From Ischnura elegans (taxonomy: Eukaryota; Arthropoda; Insecta; Odonata; Coenagrionidae), in contig NW_025791721.1 in assembly GCF_921293095.1 (NCBI RefSeq), forward strand, positions 1 to 64,000: DNA of 64,000 nucleotides, given 5' to 3'. The translations under genes were made by a program, and so were the position numbers. Shown here in pieces: positions 10,854 through 20,300 of the stretch; the first letter of the stretch is position 1, and each line of letters opens with the position of its first letter. The notes under the pieces were generated by a model. That model ran no database searches. It saw only the letters and a program-made list of their open reading frames with translations, and had not been told where the DNA came from.

Positions 10854-13406
10854 GGAATTGATTGTAAAACGTAAAATCAGAAACGTTTCCTCAGACTCGT
10901 GAAATTGGAGACCAGCAAAACGCCATTGTCATATGATTGAATGAAGACTATTTTAAGTCCTCGACACTCATTTTCGCACACCGCATGTGTTATGATTTCC
11001 GGGAATATTGTAAACTGTGCTCTTTCAATGCGTTACTGATTGTTGCGAGGTAACCGTGGGGGCTCGAAAGTTAAATAGCTTTCGCCATGAGTGATAATTA
11101 CTCGATTTCATTACATCAAACTTTTTTATCGCTGTTCTTTCCTGGGAAAGGGAATGATATATGTGATTGTTGACGTTCTAATTATCCTTAGCAACCGGGT
11201 GTTTGCTGGTTTCATTGCTGTTGTTTTCAATTGTTTCAACAAGTACGAACGCTGAAGTTGTTGCACCGATTTGCGTGTGGGAAGTGTTCCCCTACATTTA
11301 GCTTGCATTGAAATATTCTGCTTGTTGCGAATTAAGTGTCGATAGTAAGTATCGTACGTAGGCGTTTTGTTGTCTTTGATAGGCCGTCGAAATTGTGCTT
11401 CGTAGGACGTCGTGCGTTTGATGAGTAACTGTTACAATAAATCTGTAATGGAATTGATGTAATGAATAGTTCACGAAACAACTCCGCGATTAATATATTT
11501 CTCGAATGCATCTGCAAGCTTTGTCCGTTTAACCGATTGCAAGCGTGCCATTACAACGTAAATGAGACATAATGAAAGAAAGAAATTGCGTCCTTCATGT
11601 TCCGGGAGCACAATTTTATCCATCGCATGACACGCAAGTTCGGACGACAGCATTTTGTTTTGCTTTTCTCCAGGCTCGACACCCCCGATACCGGCTGCCT
11701 AGTCAGTGTGCGTGTCGAGACTTGCAGGAACTCAAATCGTATGGGAGTCGAAGTGGTCCGCTAGTTTTGAACGCGAAAATAAAATGCGATACGCCGAGCG
11801 ACGCTCGGTGGTCGGCAGTTAATAGCATTGCCCGGATTTAATTTCCTTCAGTCAAAATTAACATTCACCAACGATGAGAAATGTGCAGGTTTACAATGAT
11901 GTGTTCATAGATTGAATTTATAAGTGGTTTTACGTGCGAAACGGACGCAAGCTTTGCGTCTTCGGACGAAAAGGCTATGTGCCATTGCTGTCATTAATAG
12001 TAATTGTTCGAGACAGTCAAGATCCGAGGACTCGACAGCGTATGCATTGGCATTGTTGACCTCGGTCGTAAACAATAGCCCGGGTGCGCTGTCCCTCGGG
12101 GGATCGAACGTTCAAACTTGTGTTTGCACGCGCCCGGCGAGGCAGGCACCGGACTGCGGAGTGGCCTCCCTCGCACCATCTAGCGGCAGCGCGTGTTACT
12201 TTTTGAGCACTCACGATGCAATACTTGTCCCGGGATGCGGATGACGAGATTAATTATTACATTGTTGCAAGTTTGTCAGTGACACCTGACATTACGTCGT
12301 TTGTATCTTCCACCTTTTGACGCTACACACGTGTAAGAAAAGGAATGATGAATGATCAATAGCCGATCCGGTTAATGAAGGGAATCGCACGTAGCAGGGT
12401 TTTAATTATTACGCTATGAATTAATTTTCGTTTCCAGAAAATCTAAAAGGAGAATACTAATCGTTGAAAGCATTTCACAAATTGACCTTCGTCTTCTTTT
12501 TTTAAAGAATTTTTCTCGGCATTCTCTGGCAATGCATAGCTCGTGGTAGCTGAGTTAAAATATTTTTTTAAGTTTAATAGTTGCCAGTTTCCCGCAGTAG
12601 TTGGATGTGCTTTAGTGTCTCTCAATTCCGTTATTTCATGTACTCGATATTTCAAAATGTGTTTCTGAAAAATGTCTGTAGCAACGGTGTGCTTGTTACT
12701 GTAATGGCGATTTCTTTCAGCTCCCATCGCTTAGTGAATGTCGCCTGTTGTTGTGTCAACTGTTTCATGATCGAAATTATTTTGGGTATGCATTTAATTT
12801 TAAAAATGGATTCGCTGGAAATGGAGCATTATGGAATGCAGACAGGAAATGCAGTTCTCTCAAGGAATAATTTCGAGAAGTATATTGTTCGGCGTTACAT
12901 TACTTTATTTAAATTTTCCGGGCTTGACTGTTTTAAGCGCGGTTTCTCTACGAATGACATAACGAATGTATCAACCTAGGAACAGAAATATATTATCCAA
13001 GAGTGGTGAATAAAAAAGTTATATCGATCGTTCGTGGAACAATATAATTTTCGCTGTAATCACGGACGTTTCCTTCATGAGATGTCATTTACTATACTCA
13101 CGGAATTTACTCGAGCGAAATGATTTTTTTCAGTATGTACGATGTAAGTAACTTACGTGTAGAATACGGAAGGAATGGTATGGGCCTAAGAAATGGCATG
13201 GACTGCACAAAGGCAGCGTTCTGCGCGATAAGGAAAAGTTAATTGGGAAAACTGAAGTGGCGTGTTTCAATCGTTTCACTTGAAGGAAGTGGGAGTACTG
13301 CCATTTCACGTGAAAGAAAATGCAATGCACATCCTTCAACGCATGCATGTGGTGAATAACTTGTAATTAGTTCTCATAAGGATAGGGGAAAAAAATAAAA
13401 AGTGAT
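10854..13406. other. Spacer up to the canonical 5S gene (unit 1)
   Basis: No gene recognised. About 12475-12990 is a diverged duplicate of 3110-3800 but without the embedded 5S sequence. The stretch just before the 5S gene (minus-strand downstream) ends in T-runs that would terminate RNA polymerase III. The unit 2 copy is about 48569-51121. Confidence 0.6.
12173..12187. promoter_or_regulatory. CTCF-like motif 4 (unit 1)
   Basis: GCACCATCTAGCGGC with an upstream GGACTGCGGAGTGG stretch, 1.2 kb from the canonical 5S gene. Confidence 0.45.
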
Positions 13407-13514
13407 ACCAACAGCACCCGGTGTTCCCAGGCGGTCACCCATCCAAGTACTATCCGGGCCCGACGTTGCTTAACTTCGGTGATCGGACGAGAACCGGTGT
13501 ATTCAACGTGGTAT
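13407..13514 (-). pseudogene. 5S rRNA gene, 3' part, split by a LINE (unit 1)
   Basis: Minus-strand positions 11-118 of a canonical insect-like 5S rRNA gene, including box A (AAGTTAAGCAACGTCGGG), the intermediate element and box C, followed by a pol III T-run terminator at about 13389-13402. The first 15 nt of the gene lie 5.8 kb away at 19345-19359. The break falls at gene positions 11-15; ATACC is present on both sides (plus strand GGTAT at 13510-13514 and 19345-19349), a 5-bp target-site duplication. Apart from the insertion the gene looks normal, so it was probably functional before the insertion. Confidence 0.95.
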
Positions 13515-13732
13515 TTTTTTTTTTATTTTTTTAAATATTTTAATGTCAGAATTCAAAAACAATACAAAATAGAACATAATACAAGTCACTTCAATGCCCT
13601 TAATAATTTTTTTTTTACATACAAAAAGTAGAAAAAAAAGAAAAATTTTGAATGTATAAAAAACTTTTCATACAGATTATGACCATTTTTTTTTTTTTTA
13701 GCTCTCTTTTCTTCTATTATCTTGAAGTAGGA

Positions 13733-13807
13733 GGCCTGGGGATTCGAACGTCCGGTCTCACTCACTGCACTTCACTCTTCACTGGCCGGACGTCGATCCA
13801 CCAGGCC
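13733..13807 (-). other. tRNA-like stem-loop 1a in the 3' UTR of element 1
   Basis: In the element's sense the module opens GGCCTGGTGGATCGACG and closes GTTCGAATCCCCAGGCC. The outer 7 bp (GGCCTGG/CCAGGCC) and inner 8 bp (ACGTCCGG/CCGGACGT) pair perfectly around a loop of about 27 nt. The start matches a tRNA box A (TGGC..GGTGG) and the end a box B (GTTCGAATCC). Because box B takes part in the hairpin, the fold is hairpin-like and not a normal cloverleaf. It lies 218 nt from the element's 3' end. Confidence 0.7.
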
Positions 13808-14033
13808 ACCGTCACTTGCATTCATTCACACTTAAAACACGTCCTATGAGCTTTTTATAAAGTCCAAAGTGGTCATATGAAACAAAAATTTTATTATTTT
13901 TTTTTTTTACCGGAATTTCTTATTATCTTGTAACACTTACAGTTACAAATTTTTAAACAATTATACATTCCACAAAGTTTATAGTATACATTACACCATT
14001 CCTTGACCAATTAACACAATAAAATATTTTGGA

Positions 14034-14102
14034 GGCCTGGGGACTCGAACACCCGACCGACCATCTCCTCCGTTTGCCGGCCGGGCTTCTATCCACCAGG
14101 CC
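14034..14102 (-). other. tRNA-like stem-loop 1b in the 3' UTR of element 1
   Basis: Same module as 1a, 301 nt further into the element. The outer stem GGCCTGG/CCAGGCC is kept. The inner stem is a different sequence but still pairs (CCCGGCCG with CGGTCGGG), so changes are compensatory. Box B-like text reads GTGTTCGAGTCC. Confidence 0.7.
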
Positions 14103-14377
14103 ACCGCGGTCTCTTAACCAACCCCAAGAAATTTCTCACTACATACGTGGTAGGTCTTTATGATCCATTTTATTATTATTAAATGCATAATTCAGATTCA
14201 ATATTACAATTTAGGTGAAAATATAAAGCACTCAATGAATCAATGTTTACACAGGAAAGAGGTTTCCTTTTTTTTTTTTTTTCAGGGTTAAAATTAATTT
14301 CATACATTAGTAATACACTTTAAAAGAACCATATACATAATATTTCTTTCCTAAAGTTAAACATTAAGCAGTACATT

Positions 14378-17300
14378 TTAGCCGGAGTAAAACTGAAGTA
14401 ATAAGTTTTTAGCATCCTTGTTTAAAAATATAATTTCTTTTTCATTTACCTTTTTATTTACTTCCCCACTTCGATTTATTATATCATAAATGTATCTACC
14501 AATTATGAACACTATCACTTCATTTTTGTACGATGGGAACACTTTAAAGTTTAACGATAAAATATTCCAACTATCTGTATCTCCATCACCAAATAGATTT
14601 ATATTTTTAAATGCCCTTTTAATTTTTTTCCATTCTTCCCTAACACTTAAACAATTTATGAACTTGTGCTTTAAATCTTCCACCATATTACACTGAGTAC
14701 ATTTACCCGATAACTCTTTCCCTATTTTAAACAATTTTTCTTTCGTGATTACTAAATCATTTACAACATTAAAAATCGCTATTTTATACTCCATTGGCAT
14801 ATTTACCTTTTTTAAATTTTCCCACGTTTTCTTATTTGGTCTTTGTTTTATGCTAATATCCTGTCTGAGACTGACTAGGTATTTGTAAACCTTTTTTGTA
14901 ACAATCAGCTCAGCCATTTCCATCTTTGGGATGATCTCTTTCAAATCTTTCACATAGATTTTGAAAATTTCCGTTGATTCCATCACGTTAAGAGATTTTT
15001 TTAACAGAGCTTTTTTATATTCGTTCTCTCCATCTATGGTCTTTACAATGGCAGCGTAAAATAGGGCTTTCGCCTTGCTGGGGAAATCGATGAGGCCTAT
15101 TCCCCCCTCACCCCATTTCTGAATGGCTCTTTGTTTATTAATTTTAAAGATATATTCTTTCCATGTGAAGAAGTTTATATATTTTATAATACTAGCGGCA
15201 ATGTCGTTTGGGGGCGGTAATACGTGGCCGACATACCACATTTTGCTCAGAATTTTTAAATTTAGTAAAGCTACCCTTTGTAAAATATTTAATTTTCTAT
15301 CGTTTAATCGAAAGCATTCTCCTACCATATAATTTTTCAGGAATTCCCAGTTTTTCCTCACTGTATTCCCAATATCCCTCTCCCAATGAATCCCTAAAAT
15401 TTTAATTGTTGCGTTTTCCTTCCAAAAGTTGGTACTGAAGGTACCTTCACTTCTTAAATTTAAAAAACTGGTTTTATCTCTATTCACATTCATTCCACTC
15501 ATTTTACAATATGTTTCCAAAACCTCACTTATTATACTATGATGCTGGGCTTCCCGTGCCAAAATGGTCACATCATCAGCGTATGCTATTGCCGGCAGCA
15601 TTCTATTTTCAATGCGTATTCCCAGCCCCCTTTGCATCAGCATATCCAACAGGGGATTTAGCTGAACGCAAAACAGCAACATTGAGAGAGGACAACCTTG
15701 CCTCAGAGATTTTTGGACTGGAATCCAATTTGTATATACCGATGGTTTAATTTTAATTTTTACCTGGGAGTCATTATATAGGGTTTTTATTAGGTTTATG
15801 ATACTAGTCGGAAATTCCATTTTCCTCATAACCTCAAAGAGGAAATCCATGTTTACTCTGTCGAAAGCTTTCTCAAAATCTACCCCTATCAGCTGTAGAT
15901 TCTCCTCTTCTAAAGTATCCTTTGATGTTATAATGTCCCTAATTATTCCCGTTGCGGTAATGATATTGTCACCTCCTGTTTTAACCGCAAATTGTAGCGG
16001 ATGCATGAATTCTTCACTCTTTAACATTATTCTATTTTTTATAATTTTTGCCAAAACCTTGTAGTCCGTATTTAAAACAGTGATTGGGCGATAATCTTTT
16101 ATATTTTTCGGGGATTTACATTTTGGAATCAAAATTACTTTCCCCTCTCTCTGGGACTTTGTTAAAACACCTTTCCTAATGTTATAAGTGAGGGCCTCAA
16201 ATAAACTGTTTTCTATTAAAGTACTAAAGATTATGTAAAATTCCGACCCAAGGCCGTCAGTTCCTGCCGCTTTCCCTGCTTTTAATTCCAAAATTGCGCC
16301 CCTTAAATCCCCCAACGTAAAATCCCCTTCTATATTTTCGATTCCATCTTCAGAAAGTTTATGCTCTAAGGTAAAGTCTTTCTTTTCAATTTTACTGCCC
16401 ACCGAGAGCGTATTTTGGAAATAATTACACACAAAATCTTTTATTTCATTTTCATCTGTTAATGTAATGTTGTCGTCTGGGCTATAAAGACTTTTTATTT
16501 CTGTTTCCATTCTTTCTTTATGTTCTCTCACGAAGTGAAACAAAGATTTATTTTCTCCCTCCATGTAATCCCTACTGTTTTTAACAGTGCAAAAGTCCTG
16601 TCTTTCTTTCTCCAGGTATTCTATTTTCTTTTTTATTTTATATGCCATCTCTAGGTTATCCCTTAAGCTGAGACAGCCTCTCAGGGCTTTTTTATAAAAA
16701 TTTAGCAAAGATTTAATATTCCTTATTTTCTTTACACCCTGTTGAGCGTAAAATTCCCTTGATTTTGTTTTTAAGATTTCCCATTTCAACCCCGGGTTTA
16801 GATGTTCAAATCTGCAATTCCACTCTCTCCATTTATTTCTAAAGATCTCTTGCAGATTTTTGTCCTGCAAAAGATTAATATTTATTTTTTTATCACGGCC
16901 CAGTTTCGTATGTGAAAGGTTGTTATTTATTGATACTTTTAAAATGACCAAGTTATGGTCACTGCATGTTACTGAGAGGCTTTCCTGTGTCTCCAGGCTA
17001 ACATCCGAGTTCTTTCGGAGGTAGAATCTGTCTATTCTCGTGGCATATGTTCTTGTGATTAAAGTATAATCTATTTTTTCTGAAGCGTCTACTAGCTCAT
17101 TTGTGTCTACTGCGTTTATAGTGTTGAGTAAACTTTTTAATTCTTTGTTCAACGGGTAAATTATTTTTTTATCATTATTATAACTATCTTTTGCCTCTGT
17201 TATCGCATTAAAATCTCCCCCCAAAATTGTCTTTTTCGTGAACCCATTTAAATAAAAAGGCAAGGTAGTTGAGAAAAACTCTTTCCTCTCTTTGTACAAT

Positions 17301-17617
17301 CTACTGCCCGCCGGAGCATACACATTTATGATTTTTACAAATTTAAATTCCACTACTAGTATTCTACCGTCCGGGCTTAAACAAACATCAATAGGTTTCA
17401 AATTATTTTTAAATAAAAGCCCAGTTCCCCTGTTACCGTTAGAATTACATATAAATTTACAATTAGCAATACAACCACTCCAACAATCAGCAGGAATAAC
17501 CTCCTGCAACAATAGGATATCAAAGTTGTTCACCAAGAAACAATTTATTACCTCCTGCACCTTATTCAATGCGGATATACCGCGTATGTTTAAGGACCCG
17601 ACTTTTAATTTATTCAT
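14378..17617 (-). CDS. LINE element 1 ORF2, endonuclease-reverse transcriptase
   Basis: 1,079 codons, uninterrupted. Residues 1-235 form an AP-type endonuclease: GSLNIRG start, LLLQEV with the catalytic Glu, GGDFNAI, and a SDHNLV motif near the end. The reverse transcriptase lies at about 440-760: VILIPK, DYRPITVLN, VDFEKAFDRV, LRQGCPLSMLLF and AYADDVTIL with the YADD catalytic pair. The RQGCPLS form is typical of Tx1/L1 types and not of Jockey types. A CCHC-like knuckle (CTQCNMVEDLKHKFINC) is near residue 980. The ATG overlaps the ORF1 stop in ATGAATAA (8 nt), an arrangement suited to termination-reinitiation. The product would nick the 5S gene and prime reverse transcription there. It appears intact. 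Confidence 0.95.
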   Translation of the reverse strand: MNKLKVGSLNIRGISALNKVQEVINCFLVNNFDILLLQEVIPADCWSGCIANCKFICNSNGNRGTGLLFKNNLKPIDVCLSPDGRILVVEFKFVKIINVYAPAGSRLYKERKEFFSTTLPFYLNGFTKKTILGGDFNAITEAKDSYNNDKKIIYPLNKELKSLLNTINAVDTNELVDASEKIDYTLITRTYATRIDRFYLRKNSDVSLETQESLSVTCSDHNLVILKVSINNNLSHTKLGRDKKININLLQDKNLQEIFRNKWREWNCRFEHLNPGLKWEILKTKSREFYAQQGVKKIRNIKSLLNFYKKALRGCLSLRDNLEMAYKIKKKIEYLEKERQDFCTVKNSRDYMEGENKSLFHFVREHKERMETEIKSLYSPDDNITLTDENEIKDFVCNYFQNTLSVGSKIEKKDFTLEHKLSEDGIENIEGDFTLGDLRGAILELKAGKAAGTDGLGSEFYIIFSTLIENSLFEALTYNIRKGVLTKSQREGKVILIPKCKSPKNIKDYRPITVLNTDYKVLAKIIKNRIMLKSEEFMHPLQFAVKTGGDNIITATGIIRDIITSKDTLEEENLQLIGVDFEKAFDRVNMDFLFEVMRKMEFPTSIINLIKTLYNDSQVKIKIKPSVYTNWIPVQKSLRQGCPLSMLLFCVQLNPLLDMLMQRGLGIRIENRMLPAIAYADDVTILAREAQHHSIISEVLETYCKMSGMNVNRDKTSFLNLRSEGTFSTNFWKENATIKILGIHWERDIGNTVRKNWEFLKNYMVGECFRLNDRKLNILQRVALLNLKILSKMWYVGHVLPPPNDIAASIIKYINFFTWKEYIFKINKQRAIQKWGEGGIGLIDFPSKAKALFYAAIVKTIDGENEYKKALLKKSLNVMESTEIFKIYVKDLKEIIPKMEMAELIVTKKVYKYLVSLRQDISIKQRPNKKTWENLKKVNMPMEYKIAIFNVVNDLVITKEKLFKIGKELSGKCTQCNMVEDLKHKFINCLSVREEWKKIKRAFKNINLFGDGDTDSWNILSLNFKVFPSYKNEVIVFIIGRYIYDIINRSGEVNKKVNEKEIIFLNKDAKNLLLQFYSG

Positions 17618-19121
17618 TAGGACTCTTTTGAGAATCCCTAATAACTAAGCCCTTGACTATAGGAGCACTTCTCCTTTTCGTTTTCTGTTTATCCCAATAA
17701 TCATCATCCTTATGATCCACTTTTGAGATCGTTTCTTCACGATTCTCAGCTGTTTTGGACTCGACTCTCTCGTTCAACAGCTGATCGCCTCGGAGTTCTT
17801 TTTCCTCAGCGACCAACTCACAAACGCCACTCTCCTCATAAACAGGTTTTTCCCCCTCCGTTCCCTTCCCATCCCGCAGCTCGACGCACGTGGCGGCCAG
17901 AGCGCACTCCTCCTTCCCCTCACCCGGCTTCTCCCGCGGTCGACCAAGCGTGACGGCAGATGCACTTTCCTCCCCGCACACACTTCCCTTCCCCTCCGCC
18001 TTCTCACCACCAGGATTTCCCGTTATGTCGGCCGAGACACACTCTTTCCTCTCTCCCCCTCCGTCCCCTGCCATTCCAGTGACCCAGTCCATGTGGAAAA
18101 TTCCAATGTCTGAGTCCCCCTCCTTCTCACTCGAGGACTCCTTACCCTCCCCCAAACGGTTCTGAAAGCCAGGTACCTTATTTCGCGTCATGGAAAATTC
18201 CACGCTTTTCCCGTCAATTCTCATTTTTTTAGTGACATTTTGATCTTTGCTTATAATTTCTAAATCACCGTTCGTGCAAGAGGATGAGTCCGAAACACCA
18301 CTAAGATTCCTCACTCTCCCTTCCCTCTTTCCCCTTTCCCCTCTTCTTGCCCCCTTTTTTTTCTCTTGAGACAAGTCCTTATTTACCAAGCCCTCACTCC
18401 CTGCACTTGTCTTTTTAATTGTACCCAGTGTTTTAATACCACTCCCTTCCCCTCCAAAATCAGCTTGTCTATAGCTAACTTCCATCTCCTCTTCCTCCTC
18501 TACTGTGATTGACTTAGCGGCATCACTATAGCCCCTTTTTAACACAGTATTTAAATTTGGACAATTAATACGTAAGTGTTCGGTGCTACCACATCTGGAG
18601 CAGGTTTGAATCTGCCCATCATAATATATCACCGCCCTTTCCCCAGACACATTAATATAACTTGGGATGTTTTTTTCTACAATCATTTTAACTGATCGGT
18701 TTCCATTCCATTTCTTGAATCTGTGCTCTCCCCCCCATCTTGACTCAGAATAATCCAAAATTTTTCCGTAGTCTCCCAAAACACCACATACCTGCTCTCG
18801 GGTGATCTCAAAGGGCAGCATGCATATCCTCACGTATGATGCCCTTCGCGTGGCCGGCTCTACTCTCACGAGTCCTCTTTTTCGATGTTTGGATGGGTAG
18901 GGCACAAGACCTTCCGCTTCCTGAAGTATCCTCTGCATCGCTTCCTCGGTTACCATCTTGAGGAACACCGACTTCTTAAATGGTCCAAACTGAATCCCGA
19001 CGATCTCTTCGTCCTTCACGCCCAACTCTTCTTCAAGGAAAATCATGAGCTCATAGCTCGTTAAATCGTTAACCACTTCCGCAAGATTTATCTTGATTGT
19101 TGCTACTCTTTCTGTCGGCAC
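17610..19121 (-). CDS. LINE element 1 ORF1, RNA-binding protein
   Basis: About 500 codons. Residues 1-100 and 90-160 look like RRM-type folds (ASYVRICMLPFEITREQVCG, then a GKILDY segment). A stretch typical of Tx1 ORF1 follows (IPSYINVSGERAVIYYDGQ), leading into a CCHC knuckle at about 175-188 (CSRCGSTEHLRINC). The rest is a long, charged, low-complexity tail. The expected role is binding element RNA in the ribonucleoprotein. Oddity: the open frame begins at a GTG; the upstream in-frame stop is about 18 nt earlier and the first in-frame ATG is codon 26 (ending at 19046), inside the first conserved region. Non-AUG initiation or a shortened N terminus is implied. The ORF1 stop overlaps the ORF2 start. 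Confidence 0.85.
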   Translation of the reverse strand: MPTERVATIKINLAEVVNDLTSYELMIFLEEELGVKDEEIVGIQFGPFKKSVFLKMVTEEAMQRILQEAEGLVPYPSKHRKRGLVRVEPATRRASYVRICMLPFEITREQVCGVLGDYGKILDYSESRWGGEHRFKKWNGNRSVKMIVEKNIPSYINVSGERAVIYYDGQIQTCSRCGSTEHLRINCPNLNTVLKRGYSDAAKSITVEEEEEMEVSYRQADFGGEGSGIKTLGTIKKTSAGSEGLVNKDLSQEKKKGARRGERGKREGRVRNLSGVSDSSSCTNGDLEIISKDQNVTKKMRIDGKSVEFSMTRNKVPGFQNRLGEGKESSSEKEGDSDIGIFHMDWVTGMAGDGGGERKECVSADITGNPGGEKAEGKGSVCGEESASAVTLGRPREKPGEGKEECALAATCVELRDGKGTEGEKPVYEESGVCELVAEEKELRGDQLLNERVESKTAENREETISKVDHKDDDYWDKQKTKRRSAPIVKGLVIRDSQKSPNE

Positions 19122-19344
19122 ACTGACAGACTTTCACGCCGTCGCGTTTCCGCGCACTAGCAAAAAACAACTTTTAAAAGCGCAAAAACTGCGCCGCAAG
19201 ATCGCAAAAACAAAACACGATCGCCTTTTCCCAGGCCAGCGGAGCCCGGCGATGCCTAAGCAAACGCCGGGCAGAGAGAAAACCGGTCTCGCTTCGGTGT
19301 GCGCTCGAGCGTGTCGACGGAGCTCGTCGCAGACACGTCCGTCC

Positions 19345-19359
19345 GGTATGGCCGTTGGC
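19345..19359 (-). pseudogene. 5S rRNA gene, first 15 nt (unit 1)
   Basis: GCCAACGGCCATACC on the minus strand, the 5' end of the gene whose remainder is 13407-13514. It abuts the 5' end of the inserted LINE. Confidence 0.93.
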
Positions 19360-20263
19360 GAAGATATGTATGGCTTTTGAAGAATGTTATACTCATTCGG
19401 TGATTAGATTCGATAGTTCACTATCTGACTTTGTAACAATTTGGAGTTAAATGTCATACAGGAATGAAATTGAGCATCAACGGCGCATAAAAAATTTCCA
19501 TTTCAAAAGTATCAGTTTCGGAAATGGATCTGTAAGAGTTAGTTTTCATAAATGTTGCGGAAAGGAAGACAGCTGAAGCGCGGACCTCCCGTGACAAAGT
19601 AGAGGCTTTCGAAGATGGATTACAATGGGCTGCCAACGTGGAATATGGAGTGAACTGAAAATGATGGAATAACGGACAAACGGTTTGACGTAAGAGAAAC
19701 TGTCCCACCAGTTTTCTGAGTAACAAAGTGCCTTTCGTTGTCATAACAAGGAAATAACATTAACGATCGTCTCGTGCGGCTGCAAGTAGACAAAATTTGT
19801 ACGCACTGGAAGGATTGTCATGCAACGAGGAACTGTGGAGACGTTACGGAGGACTTTACATATAGCGACAGTAGAAATTCATGTACGCGATAGAGGGAAA
19901 GGAGAAACATCTGCCATGAAGATAAGGAAAGAGAAAATAATGTTGCATAAATTATTAATTTGTGGGAACATTGTATCTGTTACGCTCGTGGAAAAACGAT
20001 TTTTGAACTTGAACATTTGAGAGAGCCCGGAGACACCGTCACACTTCGCTTTCACAATGCGACGGCAACAATCACAGACTGTTGGAATGAAATAACTGAT
20101 GAATGATCAACAATCTGTTGCTATGGCAACCAAGGATTAATCATAAAAATTAGGACCTTCTGAGCACTGAAAATGAGATATGGACTACCGTTGTGAATTT
20201 TAAAGTGGAACTTCGTTTTTGTCGTTGAAGTAAGCAATGGAAACATCACACTGAATGATGTAG
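19360..20263. other. 5S-H2B spacer (unit 1 only)
   Basis: Non-coding spacer of about 0.9 kb. The only recognised item is a very short LINE tail at 19973-20010. Absent from unit 2. Confidence 0.7.
19973..20010 (+). mobile_element. 38-bp tail of a LINE related to the H3-promoter insertion
   Basis: The text CTCGTGGAAAAACGATTTTT followed by GAACTT matches the last bases of the LINE ending at 32226 at about 30 of 31 positions, and GTATCTGTTA before it matches GTATTTGTTA at 32171. It is bounded by GAACATT on both sides (19966-19972 and 20011-20017), a plausible 7-bp target-site duplication. It reads as an extremely 5'-truncated copy. Confidence 0.6.
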
Positions 20264-20279
20264 GGCCCTAAAAAGGGCC
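20264..20279 (-). promoter_or_regulatory. H2B histone 3' stem-loop
   Basis: Minus-strand GGCCCTTTTTAGGGCC, 6-bp stem and 4-nt loop, 21 nt after the H2B stop. It is the processing signal of replication-dependent histone mRNAs, bound by SLBP. Confidence 0.93.
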
Positions 20280-20300
20280 GTTGGGGCGCTACCAAGTAAT

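Larger units (their letters stand above)
13515..19344 (-). mobile_element. 5S-targeted Tx1-like LINE, element 1 (complete)
   Basis: A 5.83-kb non-LTR retrotransposon on the minus strand, inserted in a 5S gene in the same sense as the gene. Order in the element's sense: 5' UTR of about 225 nt (19344-19122), ORF1 (19121-17610), ORF2 (17617-14378), 3' UTR of about 860 nt with two tRNA-like hairpins, and a poly(A)-rich end against the 5S sequence. A 5-bp target-site duplication (ATACC) flanks it. ORF1 is of the Tx1 type with a CCHC knuckle; ORF2 has an AP-type endonuclease, a reverse transcriptase and a C-terminal CCHC, with no RNase H. Both frames are open and the flanks are uneroded, so the insertion looks recent. 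The clade call is from motifs and needs a tree. Confidence 0.93.

Noticed and set aside
13733-13807. Genuine tRNA gene
   Set aside because: Box A and box B look right, but the T-arm strand pairs in a long hairpin, there is no normal anticodon arm or T stem and no terminator at the right place. It is called a tRNA-like module instead.
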